A DNA stretch of 64,000 bases, from NCBI GenBank assembly GCA_964017155.1, contig OZ024855.1:4670690-4734689 (forward strand), in the 5' to 3' direction. Made by a program: the position numbers and the translations under genes. This stretch comes from Oasisia sp. SBJ-2009. Taxonomy: Eukaryota > Annelida > Polychaeta > Sabellida > Siboglinidae. The notes beneath the pieces are model-generated. The model ran no database searches. It worked only from the letters and a program-made list of their open reading frames with translations, and had not been told where the DNA came from. This document shows, one piece after another, positions 13,301 through 28,300 of this stretch. Position 1 is the stretch's first letter. Every line of letters begins with the position of its first letter.

Positions 13301-16300
13301 ACATCTACAAGTAAGATCAATCTACTCACCTACATATCACACGTTATGTATGTTGATCAGAGTTGTCCACACAATTATTTACAATTATCTAAAAAACGCG
13401 TTTCCATGAACATTAGAAAAGCGATATCTCCACAATCTTACCGCAGCATACTCAATTTGATATAAAACGAAAAAAGAACGAGGCATAGCTTGACAAAACT
13501 TGTGTTTTAAAACCGTGAAATTCAATGTAACAGTCACAAGGTGTTTGAGTTTGGTAACTATCAATACACTAATAAATCGACAGTGACTTCGACTCAATCG
13601 ACAGTGGAGTCTACGGAAACCACGGGTCGAGTGACGTCAACAGAAACAATCGCCTCAACTGTTGGCGAAACAACGGCGAGTCCGTCAGAGACTACTAGTG
13701 AAGATAAAGAAGCATATATGAAAACAGTATATTTTCACAATTCAGTAATATTGTAGATTGGCTAATAATTTATGTCGGTCACCTCGAAATTTTTTATTTA
13801 GGCTAAATATTAGAAAACATTTTCCCAGCACAAAATTACTCATTTGGAAAGAATGGAATGAAAAATTACATTACATCACCATTGGAAAACATATGTATGT
13901 ACATGTTTTGATAAAGAACTACGGACAGCAACAATATTGTATGCCAACAAAATTAGCGAAACGAAATATCGCTGTAAAAACGAAAGAGCTATAGTCTCGA
14001 GAGGTGATTGATTGTACAACTATGTGTATAAACACTTACTTCTTCAAATATTCAAAGCGGCTTTTAATCTGATGTTTCTGTATACAGCTTCGACCTCTGC
14101 CTCGGCGGAAACCACTGGAACGACTGAAAGCGTTTCCTCGGCAGCGACCACAGAAACAGTCGCATCAAGTACGGTCGGAGAAACAACGCAGACTGCTGAA
14201 ACAACGAGCGAAGGTAAGTGACTTCCATTTCCACCTGATAGAGATAATGCACCTCACTATAATTGGGTCAATATTTACTGTCGGTAGATGAACAATTCTG
14301 TGCATAAACACTTACTTCTTCACATATGCAAAGCGGCTTTTAATGTGATGTTTCTGTTGCAGCTTCGACCACTGCCTCGGCGGAAACCACTGGAACGACT
14401 GAAAGCGTTTCCTCGGCAGCGACCACAGAAACAGTCGCATCAAGTACGGTTGGAGAAACAACGCAGACTGCTGAAACAACGAGCGAAGGTAAGTGACTTC
14501 CATTTCCAACTGATAGATAGAACGCACCTCACTATAATTGGGTCAACAATTAATGTCGGTAGATGAACTAGCGGCTACACAATACATGGCATGTGCGTAT
14601 CGAAATTTGAAAAAGTAACACGAAAGAATGACTTGCTATACGGTATGGATATGTATTCAAAGTGTTATTAGGTGTGTAAAGTGTTAAGTGTACGAAAATT
14701 TGCTTGCGGCCAAAGGACGATATTAAAATCATAATAGAAATGTTAGTACACATAGTTCATCATTTCGTTTTTCTCAGATAAGATTGAGAAGATTTTACTT
14801 GATAAACAAATATTTTCTAGCAACCACTATATCCGCGGAGAAAACAACTGGGCCAATCAAAACCTCGACGTCAACGGCGGCCACCGAAAGCACCGCACCA
14901 AGCACAAGCGAAGAATCGACGACATCCGTCGAATCAACGAGCGAAGGTAACATTTCTTTTTAATCGGGCTAATCAAATAATTTTTATATTTCCACGATCA
15001 ACTTTGAAAAGGATTTTCCTTTTACGACCCAAAAATGATTGAAAATTATTAATATAAATGAAACGTTAATCATAAGATTATAGCTGTTTTCTAGTCGAAT
15101 ATCCTTGTTAAACAGCGACTGTAGCAAGTACAACAACCGAAAAAAGAACTATTTCTGAAGAAACATCTACTCCTACGCCACCTTCGACTGAATCGGTGAT
15201 GACGAGTACAGTCGAATTAGAAAGTTCGACATCTACAAGTAAGATCAATCTACTCACCTACATATCACACGTTATGTATGTTGATCAGAGTTGTCCACAC
15301 AATTATTTACAATTATCTAAAAAACGCGTTTCCATGAACATTAGAAAAGCGATATCTCCACAATCTTACCGCAGCATACTCAATTTGATATAAAACGAAA
15401 AAAGAACGAGACATAGCTTGACAAAACTTCTGTTTTGAAACCGTGAAATTCAATGTAACAGTCACAAGGTGTTTGAGTTTGGTAACTATCAATAAATTAA
15501 TAAATCGACAGTGACTTCGACTCAATCGACAGTGGAGTCTACGGAAACCACGGGTCGAGTGACGTCAACAGAAACAATCGCCTCAACTGTTGGCGAAACA
15601 ACGGCGAGTCCGTCAGAGACTACTAGTGAAGGTAAAGAAGCATATATGAAAACAGTATATTTTCACATTTCAGTAATATTGTAGATTGGTTAATAATTTA
15701 TGTCGGTCACCGCGAATTTTTTTATTTAGGCTAAATATTAGAAAACATTTTCCCAGCACAAAAGTACTCATTTGGAAAGAATGGAATGAAAAATTTCATT
15801 ACATCACCATTGGAAAACATATGTATGTACATGTTTTGATAAAGAACTACGGACAGCAACAATATTGTATGCCAACAAAATTAGCAAAACGAAATATCGC
15901 TGTAAAAACGAAAGAGCTAGTCTCGAGAGGTGATTGGTTGTACAACTATGTGTATAAACACTTAATTCTTCAAATATTCAAAGCGGTTTTTAATCTGATG
16001 TTTCTGTATACAGCTTCGACCACTGCCTCGGCGGAAACCACTGGAACGACTGATAGCGTTTCCTCGGCAGCGACCACAGAAACAGTCGCATCAAGTACGG
16101 TCGGAGAAACAACGCAGACTGCTGAAACAACGAGCGAAGGTAAGTGACTTCCATTTCCACCTGATAGATAGAACGCACCTCACTATAATTGGGTCAACAA
16201 TTAATGTCGGTAGATGAACTAGCGGCTACACGATACATGACATGTGCGTATCGAAATATGAAAAAGTAACACGAAAGAATGACTTGCTATACGGTATGGA

Positions 16301-19300
16301 TATGTATTCAAAGTGTTATTAGGTGTGTAAAGTGTTAAGTGTACGAACATTTGCTTGCGGCCAAACGACGATATTAAAATCATAATAGAAATGTTAGTAC
16401 ACATAGTACATCATTTCGTTTTTCTCAGATATGATTGAGAAGATTTTACTTGATAAACAAATATTTTCTAGCAACCACTATATCCGCGGAGAAAACAACT
16501 GGGCCAATCGAAACCTCGACGTCAAAGGCGGCCACCGAAAGCACCGCACCAAGCACAAGCGAAGAACCGACGACATCCGTCGAATCAACGAGCGAAGGTA
16601 ACATTTCTTGTTAATCGGGCTAATCAAATAATTTTTATATTTCCACGATCAACTTTAAAAAGAATTTTTCTTTTACGACCCAAAAATGATTGAAAATTAT
16701 TAATATAAATGAAACATTAATCATAAGATTATAGCTGTTTTCTAGTCGAATATCCTTGTTAAACAGCGACTGTAGCAAGTACAACAACCGAAAACAGCAC
16801 TATTTCTGAAGAAACATCTACTCCTACGCCACCTTCGACTGAATCGGTGATGACGAGTACAGTCGAATTAGAAAGTTCGACATCTACAAGTAAGATCAAT
16901 CTACTCACCTACATATCACACGTTATGTATGTTGATCAGAGTTGTCCACACAATTATTTACAATTATCTAAAAAACGCGTTTCCATGAACATTAGAAAAG
17001 CGATATCTCCACAATCTTACCGCAGCATACTCAATTTGATATAAAACGAAAAAAGAACGAGACATAGCTTGACAAAACTTGTGTTTTGAAACCGTGAAAT
17101 TCAATGTAACAGTCACAAGGTGTTTGAGTTTGGTAACTATCAATAAATTAATAAATCGACAGTGACTTCGACTCAATCGACAGTGGAGTCTACGGAAACC
17201 ACGGGTCGAGTGACGTCAACAGAAACAATCGCCTCAACTGTTGGCGAAACAACGGCGAGTCCGTCAGAGACTACTAGTGAAGGTAAAGAAGCATATATCA
17301 AAACAGTATATTTTCACATTTCAGTAATATTGTAGATTGGCTAATAATTTATGTCGGTCACCTCGAATTTTTTTATTTAGGCTAAATATTAGAAAACATT
17401 TTCCCAGCACAAAAGTACTCATTTGGAAAGAATGGAATGAAAAATTTCATTACATCACCATTGGAAAACATATGTATGTACATGTTTTGATAAAGAACTA
17501 CGGACAGCAACAATATTGTATGCCAACAAAATTAGCAAAACGAAATATCGCTGTAAAAACGAAAGAGCTAGTCTCGAGAGGTGATTGGTTGTACAACTAT
17601 GTGTATAAACACTTAATTCTTCAAATATTCAAAGCGGTTTTTAATCTGATGTTTCTGTATACAGCTTCGACCACTGCCTCGGCGGAAACCACTGGAACGA
17701 CTGATAGCGTTTCCTCGGCAGCGACCACAGAAACAGTCGCATCAAGTACGGTCGGAGAAACAACGCAGACTGCTGAAACAACGAGCGAAGGTAAGTGACT
17801 TCCATTTCCACCTGATAGATAGAACGCACCTCACTATAATTGGGTCAACAATTAATGTCGGTAGATGAACTAGCGGCTACACGATACATGACATGTGCGT
17901 ATCGAAATATGAAAAAGTAACACGAAAGAATGACTTGCTATACGGTATGGATATGTATTCAAAGTGTTATTAGGTGTGTAAAGTGTTAAGTGTACGAACA
18001 TTTGCTTGCGGCCAAACGACGATATTAAAATCATAATAGAAATGTTAGTACACATAGTACATCATTTCGTTTTTCTCAGATATGATTGAGAAGATTTTAC
18101 TTGATAAACAAATATTTTCTAGCAACCACTATATCCGCGGAGAAAACAACTGGGCCAATCGAAACCTCGACGTCAAAGGCGGCCACCGAAAGCACCGCAC
18201 CAAGCACAAGCGAAGAACCGACGACATCCGTCGAATCAACGAGCGAAGGTAACATTTCTTGTTAATCGGGCTAATCAAATAATTTTTATATTTCCACGAT
18301 CAACTTTAAAAAGAATTTTTCTTTTACGACCCAAAAATGATTGAAAATTATTAATATAAATGAAACATTAATCATAAGATTATAGCTGTTTTCTAGTCGA
18401 ATATCCTTGTTAAACAGCGACTGTAGCAAGTACAACAACCGAAAACAGCACTATTTCTGAAGAAACATCTACTCCTACGCCACCTTCGACTGAATCGGTG
18501 ATGACGAGTACAGTCGAATTAGAAAGTTCGACATCTACAAGTAAGATCAATCTACTCACCTACATATCACACGTTATGTATGTTGATCAGAGTTGTCCAC
18601 ACAATTATTTACAATTATCTAAAAAACGCGTTTCCATGAACATTAGAAAAGCGATATCTCCACAATCTTACCGCAGCATACTCAATTTGATATAAAACGA
18701 AAAAAGAACGAGACATAGCTTGACAAAACTTGTGTTTTGAAACCGTGAAATTCAATGTAACAGTCACAAGGTGTTTGAGTTTGGTAACTATCAATAAATT
18801 AATAAATCGACAGTGACTTCGACTCAATCGACATTGGAGTCTACGGAAACCACGGGTCGAGTGACGTCAACAGAAACAATCGCCTCAACTGTTGGCGAAA
18901 CAACGGCGAGTCCGTCAGAGACTACTAGTGAAGGTAAAGAAGCATATATCAAAACAGTATATTTTCACATTTCAGTAATATTGTAGATTGGCTAATAATT
19001 TATGTCGGTCACCTCGAATTTTTTTATTTAGGCTAAATATTAGAAAACATTTTCCCAGCACAAAAGTACTCATTTGGAAAGAATGGAATGAAAAATTTCA
19101 TTACATCACCATTGGAAAACATATGTATGTACATGTTTTGATAAAGAACTACGGACAGCAACAATATTGTATGCCAACAAAATTAGCAAAACGAAATATC
19201 GCTGTAAAAACGAAAGAGCTAGTCTCGAGAGGTGATTGGTTGTACAACTATGTGTATAAACACTTAATTCTTCAAATATTCAAAGCGGTTTTTAATCTGA

Positions 19301-22300
19301 TGTTTCTGTATACAGCTTCGACCACTGCCTCGGCGGAAACCACTGGAACGACTGATAGCGTTTCCTCGGCAGCGACCACAGAAACAGTCGCATCAAGTAC
19401 GGTCGGAGAAACAACGCAGACTGCTGAAACAACGAGCGAAGGTAAGTGACTTCCATTTCCACCTGATAGATAGAACGCACCTCACTATAATTGGGTCAAC
19501 AATTAATGTCGGTAGATGAACTAGCGGCTACACGATACATGACATGTGCGTATCGAAATATGAAAAAGTAACACGAAAGAATGACTTGCTATACGGTATG
19601 GATATGTATTCAAAGTGTTATTAGGTGTGTAAAGTGTTAAGTGTACGAACATTTGCTTGCGGCCAAACGACGATATTAAAATCATAATAGAAATGTTAGT
19701 ACACATAGTACATCATTTCGTTTTTCTCAGATATGATTGAGAAGATTTTACTTGATAAACAAATATTTTCTAGCAACCACTATATCCGCGGAGAAAACAA
19801 CTGGGCCAATCGAAACCTCGACGTCAAAGGCGGCCACCGAAAGCACCGCACCAAGCACAAGCGAAGAACCGACGACATCCGTCGAATCAACGAGCGAAGG
19901 TAACATTTCTTGTTAATCGGGCTAATCAAATAATTTTTATATTTCCACGATCAACTTTAAAAAGAATTTTTCTTTTACGACCCAAAAATGATTGAAAATT
20001 ATTAGTATAAATGAAACATTAATCATAAGATTATAGCTGTTTTCTAGTCGAATATCCTTGTTAAACAGCGACTGTAGCAAGTACAACAACCGAAAAAAGA
20101 ACTATTTCTGAAGAAACATCTACTCCTACGCCACCTTCGACTGAATCGGTGATGACGAGTACAGTCGAATTAGAAAGTTCGACATCTACAAGTAAGATCA
20201 ATCTACTCACCTACATATCACACGTTATGTATGTTGATCAGAGTTGTCCACACAATTATTTACAATTATCTAAAAAACGCGTTTCCATGAACATTAGAAA
20301 AGCGATATCTCCACAATCTTACCGCAGCATACTCAATTTGATATAAAACGAAAAAAGAACGAGACATAGCTTGACAAAACTTGTGTTTTGAAACCGTGAA
20401 ATTCAATGTAACAGTCACAAGGTGTTTGAGTTTGGTAACTATCAATAAATTAATAAATCGACAGTGACTTCGACTCAATCGACAGTGGAGTCTACGGAAA
20501 CCACGGGTCGAATGACGTCAACAGAAACAATCGCCTCAACTGTTGGCGAAACAACGGCGAGTCCGTCAGAGACTACTAGTGAAGGTAAAGAAGCATATAT
20601 GAAAACAGTATATTTTCACAATTCAGTAATATTGTAGATTGGCTAATAATTTATGTCGGTCACCTCGAATTTTTTTATTTAGGCTAAATATTATAAAACA
20701 TTTTTCCAGCACAAAATTACTCATTTGGAAAGAATGGAATGAAAAATTACACTACATCACCATTGGAAAACATATGTATGTACATGTTTTGATAAAGAAC
20801 TACGGACAGCAACAATATTGTATGCCAACAAAATTAGCGAAACGAAATATCGCTGTCAAAACGAAAGAGCTAGTCTCGAGAGGTGATTGATTGTACAACT
20901 ATGTGTATAAACACTTACTTCTCCAAATATTCAAAGCGGCTTTTGATCTGATGTTTCTGTATACAGCTTCGACCACTGCCTCGGCGGAAACCACTGGAAC
21001 GACTGTAAGCGTTTCCTCGGCAGCGACCACAGAAACAGTCGCATCAAGTACGGTCGGAGAAACAACGCAGACTGCTGAAACAACGAGCGAAGGTAAGTGA
21101 CTTCCATTTCCACCTGATAGAGATAATGCACCTCAGTATAATTGGGTCAATATTTACTGTCGGTAGATGAACAATTCTGTGCATCAACACTTACTTCTTC
21201 ACATATGCAAAGCGGCTTTTAATGTGATGTTTCTGTTGCAGCTTCGACCACTGCCTCGACGGAAACCACTGGAACGACTGAAAGCGTTTCCTCGGCAGCG
21301 ACCACAGAAACTGTCGCATCAAGTACGGTCGGAGAAACAACGCAGACTGCTGAAACAACGAGCGAAGGTAAGTGACTTCCATTTCCAACTGATAGATAGA
21401 ACGCACCTCACTATAATTGGGTCAACAATTAATGTCGGTAGATGAACTAGCGGCTACACGATACATGACATGTGCGTATCGAAATATGAAAAAGTAAAAC
21501 GAAAGAATGACTTGCAATACAGTATGGATATGTATTCAAAGTGTTATTAGGTGTGTAAAGTGTTAAGTGTACGAAAATTTACTTGCGGCCAAAGGACGAT
21601 ATTAAAATCATAATAGAAATGTTAGTAAACATATTTCATCATTTCGTTTTTCTCAGATATGATTGAGAAGATTTTACTTGATAAACAAATATTTTCTAGC
21701 AACCACTATATCCGCGGAGAAAACAACTGGGCCAATCGAAACCTCGACGTCAACGGCGGCCACCGAAAGCACCGCACCAAGCACAAGCGAAGAACCGACG
21801 ACATCCGTCGAATCAACGAGCGAAGGTAACATTTCTTTTTAATCGGGCTAATCAAATAATTTTTATATTTCCACGATCAACTTTAAAAAGGATTTTTCTT
21901 TTACGACCCAAAAATGATTGAAAATTATTAATATAAATGAAACATTAATCATAAGATTATAGCTGTTTTCTAGTCGAATATCCTTGTTAAACAGCGACTG
22001 TAGCAAGTACAACAACCGAAAAAAGAACTATTTCTGAAGAAACATCTACTCCTACGCCACCTTCGACTGAATCGGTGATGACGAGTACAGTCGAATTAGA
22101 AAGTTCGACATCTACAAGTAAGATCAATCTACTCACCTACATATCACACGTTATGTATGTTGATCAGAGTTGTCCACACAATTATTTACAATTATCTAAT
22201 AAACGCGTTTCCATGAACATTAGAAAAGCGATATCTCCACAATCTTACCGCAGCATACTCAATTTGATATAAAACGAAAAAAGAACGAGGCATAGCTTGA

Positions 22301-25300
22301 CAAAACTTGTGTCTTGAAACCGTGAAATTCAATGTAACAGTCACAAGGTGTTTGAGTTTGGTAACTATCAATAAATTAATAAATCGACAGTGACTTCGAC
22401 TCAATCGACAGTGGAGTCTACGGAAACCACGGGTCGAGTGACGTCAACAGAAACAATCGCCTCAACTGTTGGCGAAACAACGGCGAGTCCGTCAGAGACT
22501 ACTAGAGAAGGTAAAGAAGCATATATGAAAACAGTATATTTTCACAATTCAGTAATATTGTAGATTGGCTAATAATTTATGTCGGTCACCTCGAATTTTT
22601 TTATTTAGGCTAAATATTATAAAACATTTTTCCAGCACAAAATTACTCATTTGGAAAGAATGGAATGAAAAATTACATTACATCACCATTGGAAAACATA
22701 TGTATGTACATGTTTTGATAAAGAACTACGGACAGCAACAATATTGTATGCCAACAAAATTAGCGAAACGAAATATCGCTGTAAAAACGAAAGAGCTATA
22801 GTCTCGAGAGGTGATTGATTGTACAACTATGTGTATAAACACTTACTTCTTCAAATATTCAAAGCGGCTTTTAATCTGATGTTTCTGTATACAGCTTCGA
22901 CCTCTGCCTCGGCGGAAACCACTGGAACGACTGAAAGCGTTTCCTCGGCAGCGACCACAGAAACAGTCGCATCAAGTACGGTCGGAGAAACAACGCAGAC
23001 TGCTGAAACAACGAGCGAAGGTAAGTGACTTCCATTTCCACCTGATAGAGATAATGCACCTCACTATAATTGGGTCAATATTTACTGTCGGTAGATGAAC
23101 AATTCTGTGCATAAACACTTACTTCTTCACATATGCAAAGCGGCTTTTAATGTGATGTTTCTGTTGCAGCTTCGACCACTGCCTCGGCGGAAACCACTGG
23201 AACGACTGAAAGCGTTTCCTCGGCAGCGACCACAGAAACAGTCGCATCAAGTACGGTCGGAGAAACAACGCAGACTGCTGAAACAACGAGCGAAGGTAAG
23301 TGACTTCCATTTCCAACTGATAGATAGAACGCACCTCACTATAATTGGGTCAACAATTAATGTCGGTAGATGAACTAGCGGCTACACGATACATGACATG
23401 TGCGTATCGAAATATGAAAAAGTAAAACGAAAGAATGACTTGCAATACGGTATGGATATGTATTCAAAGTGTTATTAGGTGTTTAAAGTGTTAAGTGTAC
23501 GAAAATTTACTTGCGGCCAAAGGACGATATTAAAATCATAATAGAAATGTTAGTACACATATTTCATCATTTCGCTTTTCTCAGATATGATTGAGAAGAT
23601 TTTACTTGATAAACAAATATTTTCTAGCAACCACTATATCCGCGGAGAAAACAACTGGGCCAATCGAAACCTCGACGTCAACGGCGGCCACCGAAAGCAC
23701 CGCACCAAGCACAAGCGAAGAACCGACGACATCCGTCGAATCAACGAGCGAAGGTAACATTTCTTTTTAATCGGGCTAATCAAATAATTTTTATATTTCC
23801 ACGATCAACTTTTAAAAGAATTTTTCTTTTACGACCCAAAAATGATTGAAAATTATTAATATAAATGAAACATTAATCATAAGATTATAGCTGTTTTCTA
23901 GTCGAATATCCTTGTTAAACAGCGACTGTAGCAAGTACAACAACCGAAAACAGCACTATTTCTGAAGAAACATCTACTCCTACGCCACCTTCGACTGAAT
24001 CGGTGATGACGAGTACAGTCGAATTAGAAAGTTCGACATCTACAAGTAAGATCAATCTACTCACCTACATATCACACGTTATGTATGTTGATCAGAGTTG
24101 TCCACACAATTATTTACAATTATCTAAAAAACGCGTTTCCATGAACATTAGAAAAGCGATATCTCCACCGTCTTACCGCAGCATACTCAATTTGATATAA
24201 AACGAAAAAAGAACGAGACATAGCTTGACAAAACTTGTGTTTTGAAACCGTGAAATTCAATGTAACAGTCACAAGGTGTTTGAGTTTGGTAACTATCAAT
24301 AAATTAATAAATCGACAGTGACTTCGACTCAATCGACAGTGGAGTCTACGGAAACCACGGGTCGTGTGACGTCAACAGAAACAATCGCTTCAACTGTTGG
24401 CGAAACAACGGCGAGTCCGTCAGAGACTACTAGTGAAGGTAAAGCAGCATATATGAAAACAGTATATTTTCACATTTCAGTAATATTGTAGATTGGCTAA
24501 TAATTTATGTCGGTCACCTCGAATTTTTTTATTTAGGCTAAATATTAGAAAACATTTTCCCAGCACAAAAGTACTCATTTGGAAAGAATGGAATGAAAAA
24601 TTTCATTACATCACCATTGGAAAACATATGTATGTACATGTTTTGATAAAGAACTACGGACAGCAACAATATTGTATGCCAACAAAATTAGCAAAACGAA
24701 ATATCGCTGTAAAAACGAAAGAGCTAGTCTCGAGAGGTGATTGGTTGTACAACTATGTGTATAAACACTTAATTCTTCAAATATTCAAAGCGGTTTTTAA
24801 TCTGATGTTTCTGTATACAGCTTCGACCACTGCCTCGGCGGAAACCACTGGAACGACTGATAGCGTTTCCTCGGCAGCGCCCACAGAAACAGTCGCATCA
24901 AGTACGGTCGGAGAAACAACGCAGACTGCTGAAACAACGAGCGAAGGTAAGTGACTTCCATTTCCACCTGATAGATAGAACGCACCTCACTATAATTGGG
25001 TCAACAATTAATGTCGGTAGATGAACTAGCGGCTACACGATACCTGGCATGTGCGTATCGAAATATGAAAAAGTAACACGAAAGAATGACTTGCTATACG
25101 GTATGGATATGTATTCAAAGTGTTATTAGGTGTGTAAAGTGTTAAGTGTACGAACATTTGCTTGCGGCCAAACGACGATATTAAAATCATAATAGAAATG
25201 TTAGTACACATAGTACATCATTTCGTTTTTCTCAGATATGAGTGAGGAGCTTTTACTAGATAAACAAATATTTTCTAGCAACCACTATATCCGCGGAGAA

Positions 25301-28300
25301 AACAACTGGACCAATCGAAACCTCGACGTCAAAGGCGGCCACCGAAAGCACCGCACCAAGCACAAGCGAAGAACCGACGACATCCGTCGAATCAACGAGC
25401 GAAGGTAACATTTCTTTTTAATCGGGCTAATCAAATAATTTTTATATTTCCACGATCAACTTTAAAAAGGATTTTCCTTTTACGACCCAAAAATGATTGA
25501 AAATTATTAATATAAATGAAACATTAATCATAAGATTATAGCTGTTTTCTAGTCGAATATCCTTGTTAAACAGCGACTGTAGCAAGTACAACAACCGAAA
25601 AAAGAACTATTTCTGAAGAAACATCTACTCCTACGCCACCTTCGACTGAATCGGTGATGACGAGTACAGTCGAATTAGAAAGTTCGACATCTACAAGTAA
25701 GATCAATCTACTCACCTACATATCACACGTTATGTATGTTGATCAGAGTTGTCCACACAATTATTTACAATTATCTAAAAAACGCGTTTCCATGAACATT
25801 AGAAAAGCGATATCTCCACAATCTTACCGCAGCATACTCAATTTGATATAAAACGAAAAAAGAACGAGACATAGCTTGACAAAACTTGTGTTTTGAAACC
25901 GTGAAATTCAATGTAACAGTCACAAGGTGTTTGAGTTTGGTAACTATCAATAAATTAATAAATCGACAGTGACTTCGACTCAATCGACAGTGGAGTCTAC
26001 GGAAACCACGGGTCGAGTGACGTCAACAGAAACAATCGCCTCAACTGTTGGCGAAACAACGGCGAGTCCGTCAGAGACTACTAGTGAAGGTAAAGAAGCA
26101 TATATGAAAACAGTATATTTTCACATTTCAGTAATATTGTAGATTGGCTAATAATTTATGTCGGTCACCTTGAATTTTTTTATTTAGGCTAAATATTAGA
26201 AAACATTTTCCCAGCACAAAAGTACTCATTTGGAAAGAATGGAATGAAAAATTTCATTACATCACCATTGGAAAACATATGTATGTACATGTTTTGATAA
26301 AGAACTACGGACAGCAACAATATTGTATGCCAACAAAATTAGCAAAACGAAATATCGCTGTAAAAACGAAAGAGCTAGTCTCGAGAGGTGATTGGTTGTA
26401 CAACTATGTGTATAAACACTTAATTCTTCAAATATTCAAAGCGGTTTTTAATCTGATGTTTCTGTATACAGCTTCGACCACTGCCTCGGCGGAAACCACT
26501 GGAACGACTGATAGCGTTTCCTCGGCAGCGACCACAGAAACAGTCGCATCAAGTACGGTCGGAGAAACAAAGCAGACTGCTGAAACAACGAGCGAAGGTA
26601 AGTGACTTCCATTTCCACCTGATAGATAAAACGCACCTCACTATAATTGGGTCAACACTTAATGTCGGTAGATGAACTAGCGGCGACACGATACATGACA
26701 TGTGCGTATCGAAATATGAAAAAGTAACACGAAAGAATGACTTGCTATACGGTATGGATATGTATTCAAAGTGTTATTAGGTGTGTAAAGTGTTAAGTGT
26801 ACGAAAATTTGCTTGCGGCCAAACGACGATATTAAAATCATAATAGAAATGTTAGTACACATAGTTCATCATTTCGTTTTTCTCAGATATGATTGAGAAG
26901 ATTTTACTTGATAAACAAATATTTTCTAGCAACCACTATATCCCCGGAGAAAACAACTGGGCCAATCGAAACCTCGACGTCAACGACGGCCACCGAAAGC
27001 ACCGCACCAAGCACAAGCGAAGAACCGACGACATCCGTCGAATCAACGAGCGAAGGTAACATTTCTTTTTAATCGGGCTAATCAAATAATTTTTATATTT
27101 CCACGATCAACTTTAAAAAGGATTTTCCTTTTACGACCCAAAAATGATTGAAAATTATTAATATAAATGAAACATTAATCATAAGATTATAGCTGTTTTC
27201 TAGTCGAATATCCTTGTTAAACAGCGACTGTAGCAAGTACAACAACCGAAAAAAGAACTATTTCTGAAGAAACATCTACTCCTACGCCACCTTCGACTGA
27301 ATCGGTGATGACGAGTACAGTCGAATTAGAAAGTTCGACATCTACAAGTAAGATCAATCTACTCACCTACATATGACACGTTATGTATGTTGATCAGAGT
27401 TGTCCACACAATTATTTACAATTATCTAAAAAACGCGTTTCTATGAACATTAGAAAAGCGATATCTCCACAATCTTACCGCAGCATACTCAATTTGATAT
27501 AAAACGAAAAAAGAACGAGACATAGCTTGACAAAACTTGTGTTTTGAAACCGTGAAATTCAATGTAACAGTCACAAGGTGTTTGAGTTTGGTAACTATCA
27601 ATAAATTAATAAATCGACAGTGACTTCGACTCAATCGACAGTGGAGTCTACGGAAACCACGGGTCGAGTGACGTCAACAGAAACAATCGCCTCAACTGTT
27701 GGCGAAACAACGGCGAGTCCGTCAGAGACTACTAGTGAAGGTAAAGAAGCATATATGAAAACAGTATATTTTCACATTTCAGTAATATTGTAGATTGGCT
27801 AATAATTTATGTCGGTCACCTCGAATTTTTTTATTTAGGCTAAATATTAGAAAACATTTTCCCAGCACAAAAGTACTCATTTGGAAAGAATGGAATGAAA
27901 AATGTCATTACATCACCATTGGAAAACATATGTATGTACATGTTTTGATAAAGAACTACGGACAGCAACAATATTGTATGCCAACAAAATTAGCAAAACG
28001 AAATATCGCTGTAAAAACGAAAGAGCTAGTCTCGAGAGTTGATTGGTTGTACAACTATGTGTATAAACACTTACTTCTTCAAATATTCAAAGCGGCTTTT
28101 AATCTGATGTTTCTGTATACAGCTTCGACCACTGCCTCGGCGGAAACCACTGGAACGACTGAAAGCGTTTCCTCGGCAGCGACCACAGAAACAGTCGCAT
28201 CAAGTACGGTCGGAGAAACAACGCAGACTGCTGAAACAACGAGCGAAGGTAAGTGACTTCCATTTCCACCTGATAGAGATAATGCACCTCAGTATAATTG

